DNA from: Adiantum capillus-veneris
Taxonomy: Eukaryota > Streptophyta > Polypodiopsida > Polypodiales > Pteridaceae
Direction: 5' to 3'
NCBI GenBank assembly: GCA_014529385.2
Contig: CM043966.1
Location: 144,200,711 to 144,264,710, forward strand
Length of the DNA: 64,000 nt
In this document: positions 34,951 to 47,219 of the stretch, one piece after another
Layout of the letters: each line of letters starts with the position of its first letter
Numbering within the stretch: the first letter of the stretch is position 1
Program-made: the position numbers and the translations under genes
Notes under the pieces: generated by a model
The model's input: only the letters and a program-made list of their open reading frames with translations
Database searches by the model: none
Told to the model about the DNA's origin: nothing

Positions 34951-35252
34951 AGAGAGAAGTTCCTTATTATAAACAAAATAATTTTTCTCATCACTATTTA
35001 GTTTACGAGAGAGAAATGCCACTGGATGGTTGTTTTGTTTGTAACATTGTGCCAAGGGCAATGTTACTAACATGAGTGTACACCTCAAAAGGTGTACACT
35101 CATGTTAGAGAGAGAGAAGTTCATTATTATAAACAAAATAATTTTTCTCATCGGTATTTAGTTTACGAGAGAGAAATGCCACTGGATGGTTGTTTTGTTT
35201 GTAACATTGTGCCAAGGGCAATGTTACTAACATGAGTGTACACCTCAAAAGG
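34951..35252 (-). repeat. 142-bp direct duplication with inverted-repeat junction inside RNase H
   Basis: 34951-35092 is repeated at 35111-35252 (offset 160) with only a few differences. At the junction, 35067-35085 and 35090-35108 form perfect 19-bp inverted arms (CTAACATGAGTGTACACCT) around the 4-base loop CAAA. Half of that hairpin comes from the end of copy 1; the other half is new sequence. Confidence 0.93.
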
Positions 35253-36366
35253 CTCATCCCAAGAAGCGAGGGTGAGGCATGGCGCCTTAGTGAGTGCTAC
35301 CTTGAGTGCTTCAAAAGCACTCTTAGCGGCATTGGTTGGGACAATGAGTTGATGACGAGTCTTGACACCCTTTAACAAATCAAACAATAGTGCGGTAATA
35401 TGTGCAAAGTGCTTGATGTGATGATTGTATGCTTGACACAAATCCAAAAATGAGCGAATATCATATGTTGTCTCAAGCATAGGCCACTCTCTTATCTCAC
35501 TTACCTTCATGAGATCAAGACGAATGCCCTCGGGAGAGATTATGCATCCCAAATAGCACAAAGTAGTCAAAACAAATTCAGACTTCTTTGCTGCTGCAAT
35601 GTAAAGAGTGTTAGCATCCAATCGGGCCAAAACTTCCTCCACATCAATAGCAAGTTGCTCTCAAGAAGAGGAAAAAATGAGAATGGCAGCCAAAAAAATA
35701 AACACGCACTTATCGAGACCAAGTTAATGAAGATATGCATCATCTTACAATTAAACTTACTCGGTGCATCCATTAGACCAAACGACATAACAATGAACTC
35801 CTAGTGCCCGCGTTCGGTCCGAAAGGCGGTCTTGTAAATGTCTCACTTTGAGATTCTTATCTGGCGTATCCACTCTTCAAATTGACTTTTGAAAACACAA
35901 TCACCCCATTGAGATGCTCCAAAATTTACTTGATGCGCATAGGAAACTTGTGCTTGATCGTCCTCTTGTTGAGGGCCTTGTAATCCACACATAACAGCGA
36001 TGAGCCATATTTTTTACGTACAAAAAGAATTGGAGCAGCAAAAGGACTTACACTAGGACGTATAAAACCCCTATCCAACAGCTCACCTAGTTGGTGCTCT
36101 AGCTCCTCTTCATTAGCCTTGTTCAAATGATATGGAAACTTATTTACAGGTTGAGCTCCGTCCATGAGGTCGATGACATGATCCTCAGGTCGTTCGAGAG
36201 GAAGTGTAGGAGGGAGATCATCATGGATAGACAAGTGCTCAAACTTTTCAAACAACTCACCATACTTGTCAGGAATACCCAAGTTTCCTGATGTGGGGTT
36301 GACATAGATGACCGCCGCTTGGGCTCCTCGACGTAGCTCTCTGTTATCCTGGACATGAGAAATGAG

Positions 36367-36468
<102 letters not shown>

Positions 36469-37013
36469 ATTCCGTTCTCGCCTCGAATGAGGACCGACTA
36501 CGAAACATTGTCGTTGATCAAAAGTGTGCACTTCTTCGAATCGACAATGTGTTTAAACATGCGAAACCACTTTATATTCAAAACAATGTCACATTTTGCA
36601 ATTTTAGAGACAAAACGATGAGTAAACTGACTATTTTAAATGACTAATTTGACATCACTCACTTCTTGATAGATCAAAGCGTACATGCCTTCAGAAAACC
36701 CCTATACTTGGAGAGTGGGGATGGTGGAAGCCTGAAGACGTGCACGTTTTACAGGAGATTCACTTGTGACATCATGAGAACTTTTAGAATCAAATAACAC
36801 CACCACCCTTTGACCATTCACATGTCCATAACATTTTATGACTTCAGCTTGAAAAGTTCTCTGCTGCTTAGCTTCTGGCTCTCCCCTACTCACAATATTC
36901 ACTTGAGGGATAGAGTCAGAAGTTGACGTAGTAGAGGCTTCTGTTTTAGATTCTTTCTCAGGACAAGTCTTTTTCAAGTGACCTATGACCGAACAATGGA
37001 AATTGTCACAAAA

Positions 37014-37571
37014 TTATGACGTGGCACGCCCAACTGACAAGACGAAAACTTCTAATTTGGAACTAGGGTCCCGTTTGATGGGGCCTTGGGGACACTAGAA
37101 AGATAGAAAAGGACTGGCGGGCTGGCTATATGGATCACCGCAAATTATGATGGTTAGTTGTAGACTGACACTACTGACGTGGTAGTGTACGAAATTCCGC
37201 AATTAGTGTTGGCTAAAATTATTGCCGGCTTTTGGAAGCTATTGCCTTTTTGTTTGAAAGCTTTTCATGTAACTGCTTTTCCATGGCCAAGGGCCTTTAA
37301 AACAAGAGCCCTGGGCCACTCTCTAGCTCAATTGTGCTAACGAGCCTTCGAGCAAAGAGGACCCACGGGCAATTGTACTTTGCTCAAGCATTAATATATA
37401 AAAATAAATACCCAAAGGGGCACCAATCTTTGCGGCCAATCTCTTTGGGCACGTAAATACATTGGGCCGTGTCAACTCAATTGAATTGTGATTTAAGTGT
37501 GAAGTATTTTAAAGTGATTCTCTCATGTATTGTGCTAGATTCTCGACTTGGGGTGCCCAAGTCTATTAGAG
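37014..37571 (+). repeat. Probable 5' LTR of plus-strand Ty3 element
   Basis: Sequence between the minus-strand pol fragment and the plus-strand gag. It begins TGACGTGG, contains a TATATAAAAATAAAT box at about 37390-37405, and ends just before GTGTTATCTGAGCTC (37570-37584), which looks like a mutated Met-tRNA primer site (TGGTATCAGAGC). A block at about 37250-37315 (CTTTTCATGTAACTGCTTTTCC) recurs in inverted orientation at about 49510-49570. I did not find a same-orientation 3' partner, so ends are tentative. Confidence 0.5.
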
Positions 37572-37636
37572 TGTTATCTGAGCTCAACTGATTTCTCTTT
37601 TATTGAGAAATCCGATCCCCTTTTTTCACCACACAC

Positions 37637-39256
37637 ATGGCTTCACGTAATGATTCTTGCAAGAATCAGACAAACCCTCATAATACTTCTGGACCAGGAG
37701 GCGGTATGAAAATTTCAAATGGAATAGTAGATAACGAATACAAGCCACTTCGGCCTATGGGGTATCAACTCATGGAGATGCAACGTCAGCAGCACGTTGA
37801 TGATTGCACAAAGCAGATGCTCTAGTTTTCAAAGGATCCCAGTATGCCAATTTTTTACTCGACACACATTGAGATCACCCCAATCAAGTCAACTCTCAAG
37901 AGACCTTCTGTCCCACGGATGTTTACTGAAGGTGAACTCAATGATGTTGTCAAAAGACGAGTCAACCAATTTTTGTGGGCAAAGAAGAATCAACTAAAGA
38001 AACGCAATAAGGGAACGGACTATCCTGGCTATTTGGATCGTCAATCTTCTTTTGCGGATGCAAGAAAACAGAAGAAGTATGTACTCTTTGAGAGACTGTT
38101 CAGTTCATCCTCATCTTCTTCAGACAGTTTGGATAGCTTTTCCTCTTCTGATTCGATTGATGAGAACAGAAAGGGCCAGAAACAACGAAAGAATCAAAGA
38201 AATAGAAAGAACAAGAACAAGGCTAAGAAAAGCAGATCCCACTGCAACTTTTGACAATTTTCTGATAGTTCCAGCGAGGAGTTGTCCTCTTCTGAGAGTT
38301 CGGATTCCGAAGACTAGATGTTCTATTCAAAGAGGAAGCATTTTTACACAGCAAATCAATATGACTTTCTCAAAGACAAGAATAAGAAGACCAAAGAATT
38401 CAAGGAAGGTGGAAAAGCAGTCAAATTCGATGCTTTTTCGGGGTTTAGAGATGCTCACAAAGCCCTTGCTTTCATTCAACAATTTGACATAGCTTTTTCT
38501 GGAGGGCGCTATTGAGAGAACTCAAAGATTAGAAGGGCAATCCTCGTATCTAAAAGGAAATGCTCCAACATGGTGGTCCACTCTTCTCTTATGAAAAGAA
38601 GCACCAACCAAGTGGCTTAAATTCAAGCGCTTTTTCATCTCCTATTGTCTCACTTGGGAGTACGAGCACGATGTGATTATAGCTTGGAATCATCTTTGGA
38701 TGACTAAGACGGATACTTTGGATTCATTCTACATGCCAAAGGTTATGGGATGCTTTTCTACCTGCCTCTTCCTTCAAAAAGATCAGCTTTAAGGAGCAAA
38801 TTGAGCGGTTTTACTGTGGAATTTTTAAAGAGATTTGAGATTACTGTTTACTACAGAAGTCTAATTCCATCCAGCATCTGATGGGACATGCAAAGAAAGG
38901 GTTTTCTATGCATTCGGGTAACCTACTTACCCCACAGATCAATAATCGACGACAAGAACCGGACAAAATTTGACCAATGAAAACAGAAGGAAGAAGAAAT
39001 TTCAAAAGAAGAAAGATACTTGTCCCCGTTTAACAGAGGATCAAAAATCGAGTATCTCAAAGAAGGCAATTGTTTTGACTGTGGCAAACAAGGGCATATT
39101 GCCGCACGGTACCCCAAAAAGGCACAGAGCGCACGATCAAAAGATAGGCCAGAGAGTTCCAAAGTAGCTGAAGAATGTGGCAGAAAAGAAAAGATGAAAG
39201 TAGGGCTGATACGAGATTGTGCGGGGACTGAACCAGATCAGATGGCGAAAGCATAG
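37637..39256 (+). pseudogene. Ty3 gag, broken (plus-strand element)
   Basis: ATG at 37637 opens a gag-like protein (MASRNDSCKN) that continues in two frames to about 38254, with a long Ser run and a Lys/Arg-rich end. It then runs on in frames at 38318-38515 (VKFDAFSGFRDAHKALAFI, the start of the gag core) and with stops to about 38940. A zinc knuckle lies at 39071-39112: C-x2-C-x4-H-x4-Y, where the last Cys is replaced by Tyr (TAC). Multiple stops; not functional. Confidence 0.75.
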
Positions 39257-39276
39257 AACTTTGCCGCGCATGGGGA

Positions 39277-39674
39277 AAAGTACAAGACCAAGAAGCCCTC
39301 ATCTTATTTGACGAAGGGGCCAAGGCCAACTTCATTTCACCTGAATTTCCGGCTCAACTTGAACTTACGCTCGACAGAATGGGACCACAATCAGAAGCTA
39401 GTCTAGCGGCACTCGGGCGGGATGTTGCCATTACACCTGTCATTGGCAAACTTCATTTGAATTGTCAAGGTATTTAGGGCACGACGACATTTACATCATG
39501 CCTTTGGAAGGGTGTGATATACTCCTAGGAATCCCTTGGTTCCACAAGAACAGTGTAGTGGTCGATTATAGGGCTAGGAAAGCGACTTTGAAGAATGACA
39601 AGGGTAGAGAAATTGTACTTGATGTAATTGAAGGGCGAGTCTGTCCCACTTGTATCGGCTTCGGCCATTTCTAA
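39277..39674 (+). pseudogene. Ty3 aspartic protease, active-site triad altered
   Basis: The segment ALILFDEGAKANFI (Asp codon at 39310) matches the retropepsin active site, but DSG is DEG. It ends with MPLEGCDILLGIPWF, the usual ILG-x-x-W element after the flap. One frame change lies near 39465. The polyprotein could not be cleaved by this copy. Confidence 0.78.
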
Positions 39675-39775
39675 ATTAATAAAATCCAGTTTTTTTGTTT
39701 ACTCGATCTTCTTGAAAGAATTGAATGATGAACAACAATCAAAGGTCTAAATTGGAAAAGGAACGACAATAATTT

Positions 39776-40930
39776 TTGCACACACAGGCTCGTTGTTTCT
39801 CTGAAGGCCTGCCAGGTGAGTTACCTCCACCTTATCTTGAGGACCATACGGTTGATTTGATTCTCGGAAGTACACCACCAAACCGGCCACCTTATCAACC
39901 CCAAAATGAAGAAATAATGAACCAAGTGAAAGAACTTCTAGAAAAGGGTCTCATCCACACATCACCTTTTTGTTCTCTAGTATTGCTAGTGTTAAAGAAA
40001 GATGGATCTTGGAGGATGTGCATTGATTATAGAGCTCTCAATAAAATAACCATCAAGAACGGATGTCCTATTTTGAGGATCGATGATATACTCCATAGAG
40101 TATAGGGATCCTCTTGTTTTAGACAAATTGATATGAAGAGTGGATATCATCAGATCCGAATTGCTCCGAGGGATGTCTACAAGTCAACTTTCCGCACAAC
40201 CTTTGGTTTGTATGAATATTTGGTAATGCATTTTGGACTTACAAAGGCTCCAACAACATTTAACCAAATGATGGATAGGATTTTTCAAAAGTATCGATCT
40301 TTTGTGGGCACTTTCTTTGACGTCATTATTGTTTTCTCCAAGAATGAAGCAGAGCACGAACACCATCTGCTACACGTTTTTCAAACATTACGGAAGCATA
40401 GATTGGTTATCAACACAAAGAAGGGTGAATTTTTCTTGTCCGAAATATATTTCTTGGGGCACATTGTCTCAGTAGAAGGAGTACATATGGATCCCCGGCC
40501 AAAATTGAGACTATTCGCGATTGGCCTGACTTAAAGAATGTTTATGAAGTTCGAAGCTTTTCGGGCTTGTGCTCTTATTATTGGCGGTTCATTCGAAAAT
40601 TTGGAAAAAATGCTTCTCCTTTGCATTTCTTGACTCAAAAAGGAGTCCCTTTCACGTGGGGACTGACAGAGATTACCGCTTTCCACTCTCAAAGAGAAAT
40701 TGACTATCGGACCAATATTGGCCTTGCCAGACTTTCAAAATCCATTCAAAGTTTACGGTGATGCTTGTGGTCACAGTTTGGGAGTAGTCTTGATGCAAGA
40801 AGGCCATGTAATTGCTTATGAGAGCAGGATGTTTTTACGACCTGAAATGGTGGCACAAATACATGAGAATTATCCATGCTCTTACGCAATGGTGACACTA
40901 TCTTCTCAAAGCTGACTTTACAGTCTTTAC
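39776..40930 (+). pseudogene. Ty3 reverse transcriptase and RNase H, broken
   Basis: RT at 39776-40534 has KKDGSWRMCIDYRALNKITIKN, then after a TAG the MKSGYHQIRI block and FGLTKAPTTFNQMM. The catalytic box, normally F-x-D-D, reads FFDVIIVFS with Val (GTC at 40322) in place of the second Asp. RNase H at 40700-40915 includes VYGDACGHSLGVVLMQEG. Stops and frameshifts separate the parts. Confidence 0.85.
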
Positions 40931-41099
40931 CGATCACTAGAGTTTATGCTAGTTCTTATCACAAAAGCAGCTTTTGGAAAAGCAGATGCGATGGGCCAAC
41001 ATCTTGTCACAGTTCCACTTTCAGATAGTCCATGTTTAGGGACAAAAGAGCTTAGTGGCACATGCATTGTCTCAGGATTCCTTGGTTTTGGCTATTTCC

Positions 41100-41449
41100 A
41101 TGCTACATCACCGAAGCTTCGAGGATATGGTTGACCAGTGCGCTATAGATCTTGACTTTGTTGACATATTTACGCGGATACATAATAGAGAGACAGTTTC
41201 AGGCTATTCCATACGGGACGGCTATTTGATGCGGAAAACGATGTTGTGTGTTACAGAGCCTTTGAGTGATGAAAAGGTTTTGACTGAGTGCCATAATCCA
41301 TTGCCCACCTTTTACGGGTCACCGTGGAATAGATACCACCTTGAAGGATGTTGAGCGATTTTGTTTTTTGCCAAGGCTCAAAAAGGATGTGGATGACTTT
41401 GTTTGCAGTTGTTTAGTATGTCAAATGGTTAAGTTTGACAGGCATAAGG
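41100..41449 (+). pseudogene. Ty3 integrase, N-terminal zinc-binding part, cut by insertion
   Basis: FCFLPRLKKDVDDFVCSCLVCQMVKFDRHK is the C-x2-C half of the integrase zinc domain. The frame is cut at 41449 by the LTR element 41450-48145 and resumes at 48151 with the expected next residues ([11 protein letters not shown]), across a TAAGG target duplication. Confidence 0.88.
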
Positions 41450-41907
41450 TATTGGGTTTCCAAGCCCTATCAGCGCGTGGAAACATGCTCGTATGTAGCA
41501 TGCAGGTAGCCTCATTTAAAAGTGAAATGTGAGGTTTTTTAAATTAAAAAAACAAGTGAAAGGGTCACGGTGGCTTTCTAAAACAATAATAAAGTGATAA
41601 AATCAAGTTTAAGTGAAATCAATGATCGTGAAAGAATTACCTCAGCTTAGCCTTGAGCCGGTTGAAAATTGAGGCTAGCCGATTGCAAACCATGGTAAAG
41701 GGAAGAAACATCGGTAAGGTGAAATAAAAAGAACTCATTAATATATATGTGCGTGTGTATATAACTAAATAAATATATATATAGTATAATATATATATGT
41801 GTGTGTGTGTGTGTATGTAGTTGTTTTACTTAAAAAATACAACATAAATGAACATTTTAGTTCAAAAGATAACTTGCTTTAGACAAGTGATAATGATTAG
41901 TACAAAA

Positions 41908-43309
41908 CATTAGAAAATTTCGGAGGTCATTTGGAGGGCCTTGTAAGAAATTGTATTTCTCTCTCTAGAAACTTTTTTTAAAATGCACTTGCAACTTGTG
42001 AGTACGTCCAAAAGGACAACCAGACACTCTAAAAAGTAGATTTATATTCCCAATTGTCCTTGAAAACGGTCACTTTTTTATTTAATGCGAGCGTCTTTTT
42101 CACGAGGCAGGTGCGGCGCATTTAATGCAGCTTACGTCACACTGAAAGTTGAAAAGTCACAAACTGTAAAATAGTGATAGATTTTGAGGATTTTGACACC
42201 ACCAATGCATCCGGAACGCCAAAATACCCTAAAAATGAATGTCTACTTGTCTCATTCCGACATCCGGAGAGGCAAAAAATGTCAAAAAACCCCCAAAAAT
42301 GGGCTTTTTACTTAAGGCGCGCAAAGAGGCATTCTAAAATTTTAGAATGCCCCTCTGCGCACCGTTAGTACAAAGCTCTTTTTGGTGATTTTTGGACACT
42401 TATCTTTGCAAAAAGCCCCTTTTTAGAGGTTTTTGGACATTTTCCTCTCAAAAAGCTCCCTAAAAAGAGAAAAAAAGGGCCTTTTTACTAACGACGCGCG
42501 AGGAGGCATTCCAAAATTTTGGAATGCCCCCTCGCGCGCCGTTAGTACAAAGCTCCTTTTGGTGATTTTTGGACACTTATCTTTCCAAAAAGCCCCTTTT
42601 TAGAGGTTTTTGGACATTTTCCTCTCAAAAAGCTCCCTAAACAGAGGAAAAAATGGCCTTTTTACTAACGGCGCGTGAAGAGGCATTCCAAAATTTTGGA
42701 TTGCCCCCTCGCGCGCCGTTAGTACAAAGCTTCTTTTAGTGATTTTTGGACACTTATCTTTTCAAAAAGCCCCTTTTTAGAGGTTTTTGGACATTTTCCT
42801 CTCAAAAAGCTCCCTGAAAAGAGGAAAAAATGGCCTTTTTACTAAAGGCGCGCGAGGAGGCATTCCAAAATTTTGGAATGCCCCCTCGCGCACCGTTAGT
42901 AAAATGTTCTTTTAGGGGTTTTTGACATTTTTGGCCTCTTTGGATGTCTGAGCGAGGCAATTGGACATTCATTTCTAAGAGATATGTGCGTTCCGGACGC
43001 ATTGACAGTATCAAAAGTTTCAAAATCTTCCACCACTTGATAGTTTTGTGACTTTTTGAGTTCTAGTGATGACGTAGCGCGTATCAAATGCACCGCATCT
43101 ACCTTCTGAAAAAGGTGCTCGCATTAAATAAAAGAGAGTGCTCGTCTTCAAGGACCACTAGATTATTAAATGAGGAGAGGGACACCTTTGATATTTTTGT
43201 TAATATCAATCTATTTTTCTACGTAACGTAGGCTCTTCTCTCATTGGAGGAGCTTATTTTCCTCTCTCTACCAAAAGGCCCTCCAAAAGACCTCCGAAAT
43301 CTCCTAATG
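41908..43309. mobile_element. Foldback element, 1.4 kb, with long inverted arms
   Basis: Left arm 41908-42308 pairs with right arm 42902-43309. The outer ends read CATTAG... and ...CTAATG. Matching blocks include TTTCGGAGGTC and GGAGGGCC near the ends, TTATTTAATGCGAGC, the ATCCGGAACG word and AAATGAATGTC. Arms are imperfect but alignable over their length. The centre (42309-42901) is an array of four hairpins. No transposase is present; it would be a non-autonomous foldback or MITE-like element. TAATGAT occurs just outside the left end and overlaps the right end, which may or may not be a target duplication. Confidence 0.85.
42309..42901. repeat. Four near-perfect hairpins at exact 177-bp period
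   Basis: Hairpins at 42309-42370, 42486-42547, 42663-42724 and 42840-42901, each with arms of about 31 bp around the core GGCATTCCAAAATTTTGG (TCTAAAATTTTAGA in the first) and ending in TACTAAC/GTTAGTA. Centres lie at 42339.5, 42516.5, 42693.5 and 42870.5, exactly 177 bp apart. The linkers are also direct repeats (GATTTTTGGACACTTATC and GTTTTTGGACATTTTCC). Confidence 0.95.
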
Positions 43310-46009
43310 ATAACTCAGTCTTAGAACTATTTTTTTACATTGCTGTAAGGATGAGGTCTCATCCTACTGTAGAAGTACATTGGTCAATTTAAAGTGTATG
43401 CTCCATGAAATGACAAGAGCCTGGTATATCAAGGACATACATTTTCTTTAAGGCAAAAAAATTCTAAGAAAGGATAGAGTCCTCACGTGCATCCATTCAA
43501 ACAAGAAAACAAACACATTAGCCTTGAATGTGTATTATAGGTGTCAACATAATGTGTCAATTGTTATTTATGTCCAACTTGCAAGAGTAAAAAAACTTAA
43601 AACTAATTTCCAAAGTGTTCACGTCTTCCAATTCTTCAGTTTTTAATTGTTTTGTTGAAAATAAGTATATTACATCAATGATTGGAAGTAATTATATGTA
43701 TGGTTTCTATATAGTCCTAATTTTTATAAAACCTTAAATAGATATTTAACATACATATCATTTTGATCAGAAGGCCACCACCCCTTCTGATCCAAGTGTC
43801 TTGATTCCCATATTAGACCAAGGGTCATCTTTTTTAAATATTATTTTATAGTATTTTCAGGTACTAACTCCTCTTTCACAAGTATCATAAAGCCATGAAG
43901 TAACCTAATCACAACTTCAGATATCTCTTTTTACAAAATTTATATTGTTAGGTTAAGCCATCAAAACTCGGTTGTGTTATCAAGCAAAACCAAACCTCAC
44001 AAGCCCACTTGTGTGTATAGTATCGAACATGTCTCCGTCTGTTTTAGTAAGTATTGTGCCAAATAAGAAAAAAACCTACCAAATCTAGTCAACCTAGCCT
44101 TAATCTAGTTAAAATTATCATACCCTAGTAATCAACACAAAAAAGTGGCATCCTTAATATGTTGTTAGCCTGGTATGCATCTGATATCAAATGGAATCAG
44201 AGATTACCCCAAAGTAAGCAAAACAATAGACCCCACAACCAGGTTAAAATAATAAATGGCCTTTTGGGCAAACCTGCCCAATACACCAATACCTTACCTG
44301 CGAGAGTCAAGGTTAAATCATATCCTTCTTACTTTTCCAAAGAAAACAAACTTTAGGTTGTGTATTATGAAGACAAGGTCCTACTAGACTTATGATAGTA
44401 AGTACCTAATACTTCCATTATAGCCGTCATCCAAGGTATTTAACGAGATCCAGAAATTAGTTTATGCAGCTGTTTTTCGAAACCCAAGCCATAGTGCATT
44501 AAGGCCACATCTTTAAATCCATTTATGCTACCCTTGGTTAAAAAACGAAGGCTATACCACAACAGTCAATATTGGACAAAGTATATCCGGAGAGTCATGC
44601 TTCTACGGCTATAAAAAATCCCTTCTCATCACCTACAGTAAACAGATACAGTGTTTGCATATCGCTATGCAAGGTTAATGCCCCCAATATTGGGCCAAAA
44701 AAACCATCAGCGGGAGCAGCAATCAAACAGTCCCATACGCCTTGTAATTATAAACCAGACCCTAGTGAAGAAAATCACATGCAGAGGAACAATCATCAAT
44801 AGCCAATCCCAAACCAGACACCCCATCAATAAAACCTTATGTTAGCTGAAACTCACTATCACTAGGCTAGGAATCCCCAACTAAATGCCCAAAAAGTATC
44901 AAGTTGTTTAGTGTTATTTTGTTCTATTATATTGTGCAGTATGCCAAAATCGTCAAAACCTTCATATATTGACACAGTGAAGGGAAACAAAACTAAAGGT
45001 AGTTCAAAATTTGGAAAAACCAGATGCAATCTTAGCAGTGAGTGAACCAACATTTCGATTATGGAGATAAATGCAAAGCAAGGCCATCATCAAGAGATAC
45101 CATCCATTATTCTCAGTAGTGCAGGTGCCTTGTTTTTTGTAGCGATTATGTCTATGCCGAGCACTCAGATCAGAACCGATAAAGTACTCAGGTAATTAAA
45201 CCATATGCCAAAACGAACTTTGAATTATCAAAGGTAATCACATACCTGAGAAGGTTGTACCAACAATTACATAGCTGCACAGTACGCGATAATGCACTCA
45301 CTCCTCTCTTTCACATACACACACCAAAAACTACACCCAAGGCTAAGTGAGGGGCCAGAGCGCCCTCACCTCTTATATAGCAACGCTTGCAGAGTCTGAT
45401 CCTTCCAGTTTTTCCACGACAGCATAATCATTCAAGATCCATGTACTCAATGAGTATAACCTTACAAGAGGTTAATACAGCCACCCTTACTTGTATGGTG
45501 GGTTTTGAGAGAGAAAGTGGTAGGGTGAGACTAACGTACCCGGGTTTGTCAAAGCATTCGCCGTGCGACAATAAGAATGAGGGAGAGGGGGAAAGGGTAG
45601 TAGGATCATGAAAGAATGGGCTAAGTTTAAGAGACATAAACTCCTCGTTTATTGTATCAGCACGATATAGCTGCTTTAGTAGAGGTTATGATGGCTTAGG
45701 GTTTAGAGAAAGCTACTATAGCCACCACAAGAGAGGGGTAGAGAAAAAGAGAAGCATGAAGAGGGCCTTGAGTAGAGGTGAATAAAATCCCATGTCTATT
45801 TTAATTCCCATTTTTTAATATGCGCCCATTCATGGGTTTACTCAAGTCAGGGCTTTATTCCGTTGTGCTCCCATTCAAGGATCCACTCCCATGGGGAGCA
45901 CTATTTAGGAGGTCTCAACTTAATTTGTTTCACTCTGGCAAAAAGATCCTCAACTAACATGGTGGAGTGTTTCCAATTGATATGGTCTAGTGAAGACGTA
46001 TCAGTACTA
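43310..46009. other. No gene recognised
   Basis: AT-rich interior of the insertion. Short open frames at 44159-44356 and 44572-44802 have no recognisable domain. A TTATATAG word near 45376 follows a CTCTCTTTCACATACACACACC stretch and might be part of an LTR promoter, but I found no partner repeat. Confidence 0.5.
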
Positions 46010-46264
46010 AAGTGTGTGTATGTGTGTGTTTTTGTGTGTATGTATAGAATTTACTAAAATTATCTAACACTTTAGCATTCTAAAACAATAGAATGCAAGA
46101 AAAGTCAAGACATGTAGGCATGTGAAATGAAAGGTGAAATAAAAAGATTTATTTAATATTTTAAAACCAAAATAACATTTAAAGTAAATCTCAATCATCA
46201 CCAACTCTCCTCTAAGGCTTCTTTTAGAAACCCAAAAACATAGCGTTCTGTTTGTGGAGTCGAG

Positions 46265-46302
<38 letters not shown>

Positions 46303-46384
46303 GATTCCTTCTTTCTTCTGCACGCTCCCAAATGACCATGGCTCCCCATCGCCGGCACACACCATAGCTTCAAGGCCTATCAAA

Positions 46385-46396
46385 TGGTATCAAAGC
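46385..46396 (+). promoter_or_regulatory. Primer-binding site, Met-tRNA type
   Basis: TGGTATCAAAGC, two bases after the 5' LTR end. It differs by one base from the usual TGGTATCAGAGC. Confidence 0.85.
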
Positions 46397-46737
46397 ATCA
46401 GGCTCATAGGCGTCGCCAAGACAACATATTGAGATGTCATCGTTTGCTGCGGTCTCCCAAACGACATCTGAAGACGCAGGTGACCTGTGATCTTAGGCGG
46501 AAGTCCTACAAGGAATAGGCTTGTGGATATTGTAGCATTTTAAAACGCTACTGTTCCTAGTCAGTGAAACCCCATAGTGAGCATCAGGCTCATAGACGTT
46601 GCCAAGACAACATATTGAGATATCATCGTTTGCTGTGGTCTCCCAGGCGACATCTCAAGACGCAGGTGATAGGTGATCTTAGGCGGACGTAGCATTTTAA
46701 AACGCTGCTGTTCCTAGGCAGTGAAACCCCACAGTGG
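46395..46737 (+). repeat. Tandem duplication at start of the element interior
   Basis: 46395-46577 (GCATCAGGCTCATAGGCG to CCCCATAGTG) is repeated at 46581-46737 with about 10 substitutions and a deletion of about 30 bp. Confidence 0.88.
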
Positions 46738-47219
46738 TTCTACAGATTGCCTCTCAAACACCCTCAAAACTCCCTGTAGGCAATTGCCAACACCTCTGTA
46801 GGTCACATCTCAAAACGCCACCCTTTTTGTGGCGCTGGCAAGGCAACCCCAGATGGGGCATATCAAAAGGCTTGAAGACAAGCTGCTAGTGAGGTAATTT
46901 TTGCAGCATAACAAAACGCTGGTCTGTAGCAGCCAATTGGGAATTTTGCATGCATCTCAAAACGTTGTGTATACTTGGTGAGCTAGTCGCCGGTGGAGGT
47001 GATTGTTTTTGCAGCATATCAAAAAGATTCCCAAGTCCGTTGCAATCAAGGTTGACAGTTTTTCAGCATTTCAAAAGCCAACTGTAAGTAGGCAGTTAGT
47101 GTTGCAATCCGGCAAAGTTTTTTCGTTGAGCTCATTGCTAGTTTTGCTCGCATCTCAAAAAGCTACAATCAACCTAAAGGTGACAAGCATCCAAATGGGC
47201 TTCCAATGTTTCAAAAGCC
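46535..47219 (+). repeat. Array of about ten GCATnTCAAAAnGC motifs
   Basis: Copies at 46535, 46692, 46805 (CACATCTCAAAACGCC), 46858, 46906, 46952, 47014, 47066, 47150 and 47205. The first two form part of the tandem duplication. The rest are 48-84 bp apart with unrelated sequence between them, so this is a recurring short word and not a simple tandem repeat. Function unknown. Confidence 0.8.

Larger units (their letters stand above)
41551..46233. mobile_element. Insertion inside the 5' LTR, containing a foldback element
   Basis: The two halves of the 5' LTR (compared with the 3' LTR) are separated here by about 4.7 kb. The left edge (41560-41830) and right edge (46010-46200) each match parts of the dispersed repeat at 28585-29170, but in swapped order. 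It carries the foldback structure 41908-43309 and otherwise no recognisable gene. The edges are approximate because short A-rich stretches flank them. Confidence 0.65.

Noticed and set aside
42309-42901. CRISPR-like look of four evenly spaced repeats
   Set aside because: The spacers are repeats of each other, the repeats are 62-bp hairpins, and the context is plant transposons.
41891-43311. TAATGAT as target duplication of the foldback element
   Set aside because: The right copy overlaps the inverted arm and the left one lies 10 bases outside it, so the match may be chance.
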